Shown here in pieces: positions 16,112 through 26,178 of a stretch of 64,000 nucleotides of DNA. The stretch lies in the NCBI GenBank assembly GCA_036390755.1, contig DASWBH010000037.1, positions 1 through 64,000 of the forward strand, given 5' to 3'. A model generated the notes under the pieces. That model saw only the letters and a list, made by a program, of their open reading frames with translations, was not told the origin of the DNA and searched no databases. The position numbers and the translations under genes were made by a program. The DNA comes from DASVHS01 sp036390755 (GTDB taxonomy: Bacteria > Acidobacteriota > Thermoanaerobaculia > Gp7-AA8). Position 1 is the first letter of the stretch. Each line of letters opens with the position of its first letter.

Positions 16112-17395
16112 TCACCGCTTGAAAACGGTCCCGTCCTTCATCACGAAGGACACGTTCTTCAGCACGTTGACGTCGCGCAGCGGATCGCCGCTCACTGCTA
16201 CGACGTCGGCGTAAGCGCCTGCCGCGATGATGCCGATCTCGCCGGTCTGGCCGAGAAGATCGGCGGCCGAGGAGGTGGCGGCGCGGATCGCGTCCATCGG
16301 CGACATCCCGAATTCCACCATGCGTCCGAACTCCTGCGCGATCGGCTCAGTCCACGGGAAGCCGCCCGCATCGGTGCCGAACGCGATCTTCACGCCGGCG
16401 CGCATCGCCTTCTGGAAGGACGGACCGTGGAGCGCGACTCGTTTGGCATCGCGACGGCCCGACGGTGTGTTCGGCGGATCGTTGTCGTAGTAGTAGACCG
16501 AAAGCGTCGGCACGTACCACGTTCCCTGTCGCACCATCTGCGCTATGGCGGCGTCGTCGAGGTCGAGCCCGTGCTCGATCGAGTCGCATCCGCCGTCCAG
16601 TGCGCGATGCAGTCCCTCGCCGCCGTACGCATGACACGCCACCTTGCGCCTCCAGCCGTGCGCTTCGTCGACGATCGCGCGCAGCTCGTCGACGGTGAGC
16701 GTCGGCTGCGATACGAGATTACCGTTCTTGTCCACCCACGATCGATGGGTCATGTACACCTTGATCCAGTCGGCGCCGTGGTCGAGCTGTTCGCGCGCCG
16801 CTTTGCGCGCCTCGACCGGGCCGTCGACGATCTGCACGCCTTTGGGCAGGCCGGTCAGCTCGGGCGCGTAACCCTCGAGCGGATAGCCGCCGGTCGTCGA
16901 GATCGCCCGCGTGACCACGAACATACGCGGTCCCGGAATGCGCCCCTCGGCGATGGCCTGTCTGATTCCGATGTCGCCATAGCCGGCGCCTTCGGTCTCG
17001 ACGTCGCGAATGGTCGTGAAGCCCTGCTCGAGCGCGCGTCGCGCCGCGACGGCCGCCCGCACCGCGCGATACGCGAGCGGGTACTTCAGCAGCTGAACGT
17101 CGTAGCCGCCTTCGGCCGGATCTTCGCCCTGCAGAAAGATGTGCGTGTGCGTGTCGATCAGGCCGGGCAGCACGGTCATGTTCGACAGGTCGATGACGCT
17201 CGCGCCCGCCGGAATCGCCGTCGACGCGCCGCCCACGCTCTCGATGCGATTGCCGCGGATGACGATCACCTGATTGCTGCGCGGCTGTGCAGACTTGCCG
17301 TCGATCAACGTGCCGGCCTTGATCACCGTCACGTTCTGCGCGCGCAGCGACGCGGCGACGAGAACAGAGAGAACGATGAGGCGAGAGGTGCGCAT
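16112..17395 (-). CDS. Secreted amidohydrolase (imidazolonepropionase/prolidase-like)
   Basis: 427 residues with a signal peptide (MRTSRLIVLSVLVAASLRA) and the metal-dependent amidohydrolase layout: DTHTHI (first His pair), WIKVY (bridging lysine candidate), ACHAYGGEG and SIEHG (two further His ligands), FGTDAGG (catalytic Asp). This matches the large family of exported amidohydrolases annotated as Xaa-Pro dipeptidase-like, abundant in Acidobacteriota. It probably hydrolyses peptide-like amide bonds in the periplasm; the substrate is unknown. It is divergent from trmJ across a heptamer cluster. Confidence 0.87.
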   Translation of the reverse strand: MRTSRLIVLSVLVAASLRAQNVTVIKAGTLIDGKSAQPRSNQVIVIRGNRIESVGGASTAIPAGASVIDLSNMTVLPGLIDTHTHIFLQGEDPAEGGYDVQLLKYPLAYRAVRAAVAARRALEQGFTTIRDVETEGAGYGDIGIRQAIAEGRIPGPRMFVVTRAISTTGGYPLEGYAPELTGLPKGVQIVDGPVEARKAAREQLDHGADWIKVYMTHRSWVDKNGNLVSQPTLTVDELRAIVDEAHGWRRKVACHAYGGEGLHRALDGGCDSIEHGLDLDDAAIAQMVRQGTWYVPTLSVYYYDNDPPNTPSGRRDAKRVALHGPSFQKAMRAGVKIAFGTDAGGFPWTEPIAQEFGRMVEFGMSPMDAIRAATSSAADLLGQTGEIGIIAAGAYADVVAVSGDPLRDVNVLKNVSFVMKDGTVFKR

Positions 17396-17403
17396 CGGTC
17401 CTC

Positions 17404-17438
17404 CTAAGAGCTAAGAGCCAGGAGCTGAGAGCTGGTAG
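17404..17438. repeat. Heptamer cluster, locus G (single arm)
   Basis: Five perfect units: CTAAGAG, CTAAGAG, CCAGGAG, CTGAGAG, CTGGTAG. No complementary arm. Unlike the other loci it lies between divergent start codons. A TAGCTT hexamer overlapping its end is 6 bases before the trmJ GTG. Confidence 0.75.
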
Positions 17439-17447
17439 CTTATCGCG

Positions 17448-18152
17448 GTGCCGCATCTGAGAATCGTTCTTGTCGAGCCCCGGGAAGCCGGCAACGTCGG
17501 CGCGGCCGCCCGGGTGATGAAGAACTTCGGCTTCGACGATCTCTGGATCGCCGGACAGCATCCCCAGTTGCTTCCCGTCGCCGGGTGGTGGGCGAGCGGG
17601 GCGGATGACCTGCTCGAACGCGCGCACTTCGCGGCGACGTTGCACGACGCTCTGGCCGGCGCGCACCTCACGGTGGCGACCACGTCGATGCGCGGACGAA
17701 CGACGCCGGCAGACTTTACGCCGCAAGGTCTCCGCGAGCAGTTCGCGTCGCTCGCTCCGGATCAGACGATGGCGCTCGTCTTCGGTCGCGAGGACAGCGG
17801 GCTCACGCGCGAGGAGGTCGTGCTCTGCCAGGGCACGGCATCGATTCCGACCTCCGAGCAGTTCCCGACGATGAATCTCGCTCAGGCCGTCGCAGTATTC
17901 TGCTTCTCGCTGTCGACGATCGAGCGCGCCGGCGGCTCACGGCAGCTCGCGCCGGCGGAGCTGGTCGAGAGGATGCACGAGCGTTTCGAGTCGCTCCTTC
18001 TCGAGGCCGGCTTTCTTCACGCGAACAATCCCGATCGCATCTACGACGACATCCGTGCGATCCTCGGACGCGCGTCGCTGGACGAACGGGAAACGACGAT
18101 TCTGTTGGGAATGGTGCGGCAGATCGAGTGGAGGTTCAGATCGGGCCGGTAA
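17448..18152 (+). CDS. trmJ: tRNA methyltransferase, TrmJ/SpoU type
   Basis: 234-residue SPOUT-class RNA 2'-O-methyltransferase. Motif 1 is VEPREAGNVGAAARVMKNFG, motif 2 LVFGREDSGLTREE and motif 3 IPTSEQFPTMNLAQAV, together forming the knotted SAM-binding site of TrmJ, which modifies position 32 of tRNA. The C-terminal helical extension matches TrmJ in length. The start is GTG. It overlaps the convergent response regulator gene by 17 bases. Confidence 0.88.
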   Translation: MPHLRIVLVEPREAGNVGAAARVMKNFGFDDLWIAGQHPQLLPVAGWWASGADDLLERAHFAATLHDALAGAHLTVATTSMRGRTTPADFTPQGLREQFASLAPDQTMALVFGREDSGLTREEVVLCQGTASIPTSEQFPTMNLAQAVAVFCFSLSTIERAGGSRQLAPAELVERMHERFESLLLEAGFLHANNPDRIYDDIRAILGRASLDERETTILLGMVRQIEWRFRSGR

Positions 18153-18567
18153 TGCGCCGCTGCGGCGTGTCGTGATTCTTCTTCAGGCAGTCGGTGATGA
18201 TCTCGATGAACCGGTCGAGATCGAACGGCTTGAGGATCGCGTTGCACACTGCGGAGGCGGGGATTTTGTCCACGCCGCGTTTTCCGGCGGCGGTGAAGAC
18301 CACGATGTGCGGCCGTTCGTTCGGATAATTCTCGGTGATTTTCTGGATGAACTCGTACCCGTTGAGGCGAGGCATCATGAGGTCGAGGAGGATGAGATCG
18401 AACCCGCCGTTCTGCTGGATCTTCTCGAGGCCGACGGCGCCGTCTTCGGCCACCTCGACCTCGAACTTCATCCGCCTGAGAACGGCCTGCAGCAGAACGC
18501 GAATCGCCAGATCATCGTCGATGACGAGGATCTTCCGGCCGCTGCCGTTGATTTTCGATGCTGCCAT
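18136..18567 (-). CDS. Single-domain response regulator
   Basis: 143 residues, essentially one receiver domain: acidic pair in ILVIDDDLA, phosphoacceptor Asp in ILLDLMMPRLNG, conserved Thr in VVFTAAG and Lys in ILKPFD. It has no output domain, so it must act through protein contacts. The start is the MAASK ATG, preceded by a CCCGGAA stretch. No kinase gene is adjacent, so it is an orphan CheY-like regulator. Confidence 0.88.
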   Translation of the reverse strand: MAASKINGSGRKILVIDDDLAIRVLLQAVLRRMKFEVEVAEDGAVGLEKIQQNGGFDLILLDLMMPRLNGYEFIQKITENYPNERPHIVVFTAAGKRGVDKIPASAVCNAILKPFDLDRFIEIITDCLKKNHDTPQRRITGPI

Positions 18568-18663
18568 TTCCGGGCCCTTGATAACGGTCGAACTGCGAAA
18601 CACGGATCGAGCTGAAGTACTTCCAGTAACTTATAGAGTTCGGAAATCTCGACCACCGGGCAA

Positions 18664-19185
18664 ATGAATCCGCCGGTCACCAGTCTTGCTGCGGACGCAA
18701 ACGCAGCGTTCGCGTTCCGGCCCTGGGTCCGGCGAGCGGGCGCATCGATCGTGCTGGTCGCGGCGGCGATCACGGCCGCGATCGTGATCGCGCTGTTCGT
18801 GAGGCCGTCGTGGCGATTCGGCTGGTTTCGCGAGCCGTTCGTCTGGGTCTACGTCGGAACGCTGTGGCTCGGGGGCGCGAAAGTGTTCGCGGGGACGATG
18901 CGCCCGATCGCGGAAATCAGCGATGCGGTGATTGTGCTTCGCCCGCTGCACCAGTTCTTCACGAAACGCGTGCCGTGGTCCGCGATCCGCGGCACCGAAC
19001 AGACGATCGGGGGCGATCGCCTGATCGTGTATTACGACGCTCCGCGTGGAATGCGCTTCGTCGCGTTGAATCTCAATCTGGTGAAGGGGCGCCGGGAGTT
19101 CGTGACGATGCTGGAGATGCGGCTGAGCAATCTAGGATTTGTAGAGAAGGTCGTGGAGAGATCCAGGTATCTGACAAAATTGTGA
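18664..19185 (+). CDS. Membrane protein with PH-like domain (hypothetical)
   Basis: 173 residues with two transmembrane segments (about 27-47 and 56-75) followed by a soluble C-terminal part. The soluble part has alternating strands (DAVIVLRPLHQFFTKRVPWSAIRGTEQTIG, then RLIVYYDAPRG), resembling bacterial PH-domain membrane proteins, although no specific family is certain. Its stop codon overlaps a possible GTG start of ligA, suggesting translational coupling. Confidence 0.6.
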   Translation: MNPPVTSLAADANAAFAFRPWVRRAGASIVLVAAAITAAIVIALFVRPSWRFGWFREPFVWVYVGTLWLGGAKVFAGTMRPIAEISDAVIVLRPLHQFFTKRVPWSAIRGTEQTIGGDRLIVYYDAPRGMRFVALNLNLVKGRREFVTMLEMRLSNLGFVEKVVERSRYLTKL

Positions 19186-19199
19186 AACTCCGACTCCGC

Positions 19200-21188
19200 A
19201 TGACGCCCAAATCCGAAATCGAAAAGCTTCGCAGGGACCTCGAGCGCCACAACCGCCTCTACTACGCCGGCACGCCCGAGATCAGCGACTTCGACTTCGA
19301 TCAGATGATGCGCCGGCTGCAGGAGCTCGAGGCGGCGCATTCCGAGTACGCCGATCCGAACTCGCCGACCGCGCGTGTGGGCGGCGAGCCGGTCAGCGGG
19401 TTTCCGAGCGTCATCCACGATCCGCCGATGCTCTCGATCGAGAACGCCTACACGCTCGACGAGCTGCGCGAGTGGCACGAGCGCGTCAAGCGCGGCCTCG
19501 GCCGCGAGGAGGTCGAGTACGAGGCCGAGCTGAAGATCGACGGCGTCTCGATCGATCTGCTTTACGAGAACGGGGCGCTCGCCCGCGCGGCCACTCGCGG
19601 CGACGGCGTCCGCGGCGATGACGTCACGCCAAACGTCCGCACAGCGCGATCGCTGCCCCTGCACATCGATACGAAGCTGAAGAAGCTCGAGGTCCGCGGC
19701 GAGATCTACATCCCGAAGACGGACTTCCTGCGCATCAACGAGCAGCTCGAGGAAGCGGGCGAGGAGCCGCTCGCGAATCCGCGCAACACCGCGGCGGGAT
19801 CGTTGCGTCAGAAGGACCCGAAGCTCGCCGCGCAACGGAAACTCAGCGCGTACGTCTACCACGTCGTTCGCGCGGACGAGGTGCGCATCGAGTCGCAGTG
19901 GAAAGCGTACGAGCTCCTGTCGAAGCTCGGATTCCCGCTCAATCCCGAGCGCTCGCTGTGCCGCTCGATTGACGACGTCATCGCCTTCATCGACATCTGG
20001 CATGAGCGCCGGCACGAGCTGGCGTTCGACATCGACGGCATCGTCGTGAAGGTGAACCGCCGCGAGGAGCAGCTCGAGCTCGGCGCGACCTCCAAAGCGC
20101 CGCGCTGGGCGATCGCGTTCAAGTACCCGCCCGAGGCGGCGCAGACGATCGTACGGGCGATCAATCTCTACGTCGGCCGCACCGGCACGGTCACGCCGGT
20201 CGCCGAGTTCGATCCGGTGCGCATCGGCGGCACGAAAGTCGTGAACGCGTCGCTGCACAACTTCGACGAGCTGGCGCGGAAGGACGTCCGCATCGGCGAC
20301 ACGATCGTCGTCGAGAAGGGCGGCGACATCATCCCGAAAGTCGTCGACGTGCGGAAGGACAAACGTCCGCGGGGCGCACGGATCTTCAAGCCGCCGGAGA
20401 AGTGTCCCGTCTGCGGCCAGCCGCTGCACCGCTTCGAAGAAGAAGTCGCTTTGCGCTGTATCAATCAGGGATGCCCGGCGATCGTGCTGCAATCGATCAC
20501 GCATTTCGGCTCGCGGAAAGCGATGGACATCGAAGGCCTGGGCTGGCAGACCGTGCAGGCGCTGCTCGACGCCGGCCTCGTCACCGACTACGCATCCATT
20601 TACGAGCTGACCGCCGAGCAGGTCGCCGCGCTCGAGCGGAAAGGCGAGAAGTCGGCGCAGAAGCTGATCGACGAAATCCAGAAATCGAAAACGGCCGAGC
20701 TGTCGCGCTTCATCTACGCGCTCGGGATCCGGTTCGTCGGCGAGCGTGCCGCCAAAGTTCTCGCGGAACATTTCCAATCGATCGACGCGCTGATGAACGC
20801 GACCGTCGACGAACTGGTCGAAGTCAGCGAGATCGGGCCGAAGCTCGCCGAGTCGATCACCTTCTACTTCTCCGTTCCCGCGAACCGGGGGCGCGTCGAG
20901 AACATGCAGCGCCTCGGCGTCTCGCCGCGTCACGTTGCGACGGCAACGGGCGATCGTCTCGCCGGCAAGACCGTCGTGGTCACGGGGACGCTGACGCGCT
21001 TCTCGCGCGACGAGATCCACAAAATGATCGAGCGTGAAGGCGGCAAGCCGGCCGGATCGGTTTCATCGAGGACGTCGTACGTCGTCGCCGGCGAAGCAGC
21101 CGGCTCGAAACTCGAGAAGGCGAGATCCCACGGCGTGCCGGTGCTGACCGAAGACGAGTTCCTCGTTCTGCTCGGCCAGGTTCCCTAG
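19200..21188 (+). CDS. ligA: NAD-dependent DNA ligase
   Basis: Seals nicks in DNA during replication and repair. The domain order is complete: N-terminal Ia domain (YYAGTPEISDFDFD), adenylation domain with catalytic K112 in AELKIDGVS, OB fold, four-cysteine zinc finger (CPVCG ... CINQGC), helix-hairpin-helix repeats and a C-terminal BRCT domain (AGKTVVVTGTLTRFSRDE). At 662 residues it is standard length. The ATG was chosen; a GTG six codons upstream, overlapping the preceding stop codon, is an alternative. The 3' end overlaps the convergent lipoprotein gene by four bases. Confidence 0.97.
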   Translation: MTPKSEIEKLRRDLERHNRLYYAGTPEISDFDFDQMMRRLQELEAAHSEYADPNSPTARVGGEPVSGFPSVIHDPPMLSIENAYTLDELREWHERVKRGLGREEVEYEAELKIDGVSIDLLYENGALARAATRGDGVRGDDVTPNVRTARSLPLHIDTKLKKLEVRGEIYIPKTDFLRINEQLEEAGEEPLANPRNTAAGSLRQKDPKLAAQRKLSAYVYHVVRADEVRIESQWKAYELLSKLGFPLNPERSLCRSIDDVIAFIDIWHERRHELAFDIDGIVVKVNRREEQLELGATSKAPRWAIAFKYPPEAAQTIVRAINLYVGRTGTVTPVAEFDPVRIGGTKVVNASLHNFDELARKDVRIGDTIVVEKGGDIIPKVVDVRKDKRPRGARIFKPPEKCPVCGQPLHRFEEEVALRCINQGCPAIVLQSITHFGSRKAMDIEGLGWQTVQALLDAGLVTDYASIYELTAEQVAALERKGEKSAQKLIDEIQKSKTAELSRFIYALGIRFVGERAAKVLAEHFQSIDALMNATVDELVEVSEIGPKLAESITFYFSVPANRGRVENMQRLGVSPRHVATATGDRLAGKTVVVTGTLTRFSRDEIHKMIEREGGKPAGSVSSRTSYVVAGEAAGSKLEKARSHGVPVLTEDEFLVLLGQVP

Positions 21189-21778
21189 CTGCAGTTGCAC
21201 GACGCGCGCTTGAATTCACCGGATCCGAGGATGCGGATCATGGCGCGGTCGAGGGCGTGGTTGAGCGTCTCCTGGTAATTCTCGGCGCTTCCGGCGTAGC
21301 CGTAATTCTCCGAATAGCCTTCGACCGAGTCGTGCCAGCACGATTTCCCGCTGCTCGAGACCAGGTCGGCCGTCAGGCTGAGGCGGCCGCTGTACTGCGC
21401 GCGCCGGTACACGCTCTCGTCGGTCTTGATGTTGTCGAGGCTGACGCGCAGCACCGGGCCGTTGCTCCGCATGACCACGCCGCCCTGCCGCAGCGCCGCT
21501 TCGACTCCGGAGCGCAGCCACGCGGCGACATCGCCGCTCGCCGTGACGGCTGCGCGTGTCGACTGCTTCTCCTGCAGATAGCGGTTGCCGAGGGTTGTGT
21601 CGGGACGGTTGTCGGTGACGTCGACGCGCGAGATGATCGCGCAGTTCTGCGCGGCCGGAAACTCGGCGGGATTCGCCATGGTCTTGTACTGAAGCGGGAC
21701 AGTCATCGGCGTAATCGACGGCGACGAACAGGCGATGAGCCCGAGAGTGAGGACGAGTGCGATCGGGACGCTGCGCAT
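21185..21778 (-). CDS. Lipoprotein, YajG-like
   Basis: 197 residues with a lipoprotein signal peptide ending in the lipobox LIAC. The mature part resembles outer membrane lipoproteins of the YajG type in having an early VTDNRPD segment and a late NHALDRAMIRIL helix. It ends in a cysteine-rich CNCS tail. A strong GGGAGGA ribosome binding site precedes the ATG, and TAGAAT upstream is a plausible -10. Function unknown. Confidence 0.7.
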   Translation of the reverse strand: MRSVPIALVLTLGLIACSSPSITPMTVPLQYKTMANPAEFPAAQNCAIISRVDVTDNRPDTTLGNRYLQEKQSTRAAVTASGDVAAWLRSGVEAALRQGGVVMRSNGPVLRVSLDNIKTDESVYRRAQYSGRLSLTADLVSSSGKSCWHDSVEGYSENYGYAGSAENYQETLNHALDRAMIRILGSGEFKRASCNCS

Positions 21779-21806
21779 GTGTTCCTCCCGGGCGCAATTC
21801 TATCGA

Positions 21807-22433
21807 TTAGCGCCAGGCGTAGACGTCGACGTTCGCGCGGCTGCGAAGCTGGCTCGTCCACTGCTCGATCTCTTTCTGCAGGCGGTCGGCGCGCAGGAGC
21901 GTCCGAATCTCTTCGCGCACATCCGCGAGCGGAGGAATGGGCAGTCCGCGCTGGCGGCGCTGCTGGCTCCACGTTCCGCGGTAGTACGCGTCGATGTCTT
22001 CGTTCGGGATGAAGACGAGCGGCGCGAAGCGCTCCTGGATGTACGCCTCGACCTGCAGCTGCCGTTTGACGAGCGCGCGAAATTCGTCGAGCGTCAGCTC
22101 CGCGCGCTGCAGTGCGGCGGTGAAATCGGCGGGCGACGCGAACCGCTTCTCGATCTCCTGCAGCCGCGCCTCGATCGAGTCTTTCGGGATGTCCTGCGCG
22201 CCGAATCGCTCGACGTCGCGGAACCGGAGCGCCTGCGCAATCAGGTTGTCGAGCACGGCGCGGCGATAGTCGTCCTCGCTCTGGCCCGCCGTTCTGGGAA
22301 AGAAACGCGTCTCCACCATCTGCGAGACTTCGCTGACTGTAACGACTTGCCGGTCGATGACCGCGGCGACCCGGTCGACCGTCACGGCCGAGACCGGCGG
22401 CGTAAACAGCAGCAGAAGGAAGAGCTTTCTCAT
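21807..22433 (-). CDS. Periplasmic SurA-N-like chaperone protein
   Basis: 208 residues with a short signal peptide (RKLFLLLLFTPPVSA), then VDRVAAVIDRQVVTVSEV, the start of the SurA N-terminal chaperone fold, and a helical remainder rich in Gln and Arg. No parvulin-type isomerase domain is present, so this is the chaperone half alone. It probably helps fold outer membrane or pilus proteins in the periplasm. It is divergent from hrcA, and the CIRCE element lies in the shared intergenic region 27 bases upstream of this start. Confidence 0.72.
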   Translation of the reverse strand: MRKLFLLLLFTPPVSAVTVDRVAAVIDRQVVTVSEVSQMVETRFFPRTAGQSEDDYRRAVLDNLIAQALRFRDVERFGAQDIPKDSIEARLQEIEKRFASPADFTAALQRAELTLDEFRALVKRQLQVEAYIQERFAPLVFIPNEDIDAYYRGTWSQQRRQRGLPIPPLADVREEIRTLLRADRLQKEIEQWTSQLRSRANVDVYAWR

Positions 22434-22447
22434 TGAACCGGTTAGCC

Positions 22448-22477
22448 TTGACAGAGCGGTTGGCACTCGCGCTAAAT
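22448..22477 (+). promoter_or_regulatory. Sigma-70-type promoter of hrcA-grpE
   Basis: A perfect -35 box TTGACA (22448-22453) is followed after 17-18 bases by GCTAAA/CTAAAT as -10. The CIRCE operator overlaps the spacer and the -10 box, which fits repression by blocking polymerase. Confidence 0.65.
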
Positions 22478-22486
22478 GAGTGCTAA
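22460..22486. promoter_or_regulatory. CIRCE element (HrcA operator)
   Basis: TTGGCACTC, a 9-base spacer, then GAGTGCTAA. This matches the CIRCE consensus TTAGCACTC-N9-GAGTGCTAA with one mismatch in the left arm. It sits 40 bases upstream of hrcA, so the repressor controls its own operon, and could also affect the divergent SurA-like gene. Confidence 0.95.
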
Positions 22487-22525
22487 CGCGGCGCATGCCG
22501 GTTAGCGCATGCTGCGTGCCCGAAA

Positions 22526-23596
22526 ATGGTACAGAAACTCGACATCCACGGCGACGATCTCGACGCTCGAGCGCGCGAAGTGCTGCGCGAGATCATCGTC
22601 CAGCATATCTCCAGCGGCGAGCCCATCGGGTCCCGGGCGCTCGCGAAATGCGGCCACTTCCAGCTCTCGCCGGCCAGCCTCCGCAACGTCATGGCCGACC
22701 TCGAGGACCTCGGCTACCTGCAGCAGCCGCATACGTCGGCAGGCCGGGTTCCCACCGATCGTGGCTACCGCTTCTTCATCGAGCACCTGATGAAATCGCG
22801 CGCGCTTTCGGCGCATGAGCGCGAGTCGATCGACGATCAGGTCAGCCACTCCAACGAGTTCGATGAGGTCCTGCAGGCCGCCTCGAAGCTGCTCTCGTCG
22901 ATGAGCGACCAGGTCGGCGTCGTCTTCATGCCCACTCTGCTGCAGTTCACGATCCGCAGCATGGACTTCATCCTCGTCGCCGAGAACAAGATCATGTGCG
23001 TGATCGTCGGCACGAACGGCATGGTCGTGAACAAGCTGGTCGAGACGCGGCTGGCGCTCACGCGCGATGAGCTGGAGAAGATCGGCCGCTATATCAGCAG
23101 CGAGTTCAGCGGTCTGACGCTCGACCAGATCCGGCGCCGGCTGATCCTGATGACCGAACAGGAGCGGGCGTTGCACGACCAGATGATGCAGAAGACCATC
23201 GCACTCGGCATCGACGCGGTGAATGACGTCACCCCTGTGCAGCGCGAGCTGATCGTCGAGGGCGCGACTTCGATTCTGACCAAGCCGGAATTCGCCGACG
23301 CAGGCGCATTGCGCAAGACGTTCCTGGCGCTCCAGGAGAAGGAGAAGCTGATCGACATCCTCGAATCGTTCCTGGGCGAAGAAGATCTGCAGATCCTGAT
23401 CGGATCGGAGAGCGACTTCACGCAGGTGCACAACTTCTCGATCGTCGCGCGGCGCTACGGCACGCAGTCCTCGCCGCTGGGCATGGTCGGTATCATCGGT
23501 CCGATGCGGATGGAGTACGCGCGCCTCGCGCCGCTGGTCGACTATCTCGGCCGCGCGCTCTCGCGAAAGATCGAGGAACAGGAGCACAAGAACTGA
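22526..23596 (+). CDS. hrcA: Heat-inducible transcription repressor HrcA
   Basis: 356 residues. The N-terminal winged helix contains EPIGSRAL and SPASLRNVMADLEDLGYLQQPHTSAGRVPTDRGYR-type sequence diagnostic of HrcA, followed by the GAF-like dimerisation domain ending in MVGIIGPMRMEYARLAPLVDYL. HrcA represses heat-shock chaperone genes by binding CIRCE and needs GroEL to stay active; a CIRCE lies just upstream. The stop codon overlaps the grpE ATG, so both are co-translated. Confidence 0.97.
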   Translation: MVQKLDIHGDDLDARAREVLREIIVQHISSGEPIGSRALAKCGHFQLSPASLRNVMADLEDLGYLQQPHTSAGRVPTDRGYRFFIEHLMKSRALSAHERESIDDQVSHSNEFDEVLQAASKLLSSMSDQVGVVFMPTLLQFTIRSMDFILVAENKIMCVIVGTNGMVVNKLVETRLALTRDELEKIGRYISSEFSGLTLDQIRRRLILMTEQERALHDQMMQKTIALGIDAVNDVTPVQRELIVEGATSILTKPEFADAGALRKTFLALQEKEKLIDILESFLGEEDLQILIGSESDFTQVHNFSIVARRYGTQSSPLGMVGIIGPMRMEYARLAPLVDYLGRALSRKIEEQEHKN

Positions 23597-24210
23597 TGGA
23601 TCAGAAACCGCCGCCCGGGCAACCCGATGATGACTCGTACATCCTCGAGGACACCGGCGAATCCATCGCCGACATCGAGCACGAGATGGAAGTCGCCGCG
23701 CAGGAAGCCGACGACACGCTGACGCGCGCCGAACAGCCGCCCGCGCCTGGCGGCGCCCAGAACGAGGAGATCCGCAAAGCTCACGATCGCTACCTCCGCA
23801 CGCTCGCTGATTTCGAGAACTATCGCAAGCGCTCCGATCGCGAGAAGGAAGACTTCCGCAAGTACGCCGTCGCGAACCTGCTGCGCGAACTGCTGCCGGT
23901 GCTCGACAACTTCGACCGCTCGCTCGAACACGCGGAGGAGGGCGATGACTTTCACAAAGGCGTGCTGCTGATCTACAAACAGCTCTTCGACCTGCTGCGG
24001 AAAGCGGGACTGCGCCCGATCGACGAGGTGGGCGTCCGGTTCAACCCGAACATCCACGAAGCCGTCATCCGGGAAGAGAACCCTTCGGTGCCTACGCAGA
24101 CCGTCACGGCCGTGTTGCAGAGGGGCTATTTCCTGCACGACCGGCTGCTGCGGCCGGCACTCGTGAGGGTGGCAGTGGGCGGGCCGGAGCAGCCTGACGA
24201 TGTGCAGTAA
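23596..24210 (+). CDS. grpE: Nucleotide exchange factor GrpE
   Basis: 204 residues: an acidic disordered N-terminus (about 1-50), a long coiled coil (KAHDRYLRTLADFENYRKRSDREKED) and the C-terminal beta domain with the GrpE signature NPNIHEAVIREENP and VLQRGYFLHDRLLRPALVRV. It releases ADP from DnaK. It overlaps hrcA by one base and is separated from dnaK by a 94-bp repeat element. Confidence 0.97.
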   Translation: MDQKPPPGQPDDDSYILEDTGESIADIEHEMEVAAQEADDTLTRAEQPPAPGGAQNEEIRKAHDRYLRTLADFENYRKRSDREKEDFRKYAVANLLRELLPVLDNFDRSLEHAEEGDDFHKGVLLIYKQLFDLLRKAGLRPIDEVGVRFNPNIHEAVIREENPSVPTQTVTAVLQRGYFLHDRLLRPALVRVAVGGPEQPDDVQ

Positions 24211-24217
24211 AATCGGG

Positions 24218-24311
24218 TGTCATCCTGAGCGAATCGAAGAATCCCCTGCGGGAGCATCATCCGGCTCCGCCGGCACGGGATTCCTCGCCGTGTGCGCGGC
24301 TCGGAATGACA
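24218..24311. repeat. 94-bp TGTCAT...ATGACA element between grpE and dnaK
   Basis: Ends are inverted (TGTCAT / ATGACA), with an inner inverted pair GAATCCC / GGGATTC and a CCGGCTCCGCCGG core, so the whole element can fold. The left part (TCATCCTGAGCGAATCGAAG) resembles a dispersed intergenic repeat I have seen in several GC-rich bacterial genomes. It splits the expected grpE-dnaK operon. No coding capacity. Confidence 0.75.
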
Positions 24312-24339
24312 TCGAAACGCCTTTGTTAGCGACTTTCCA

Positions 24340-26175
<1,836 letters not shown>

Positions 26176-26178
26176 TCG

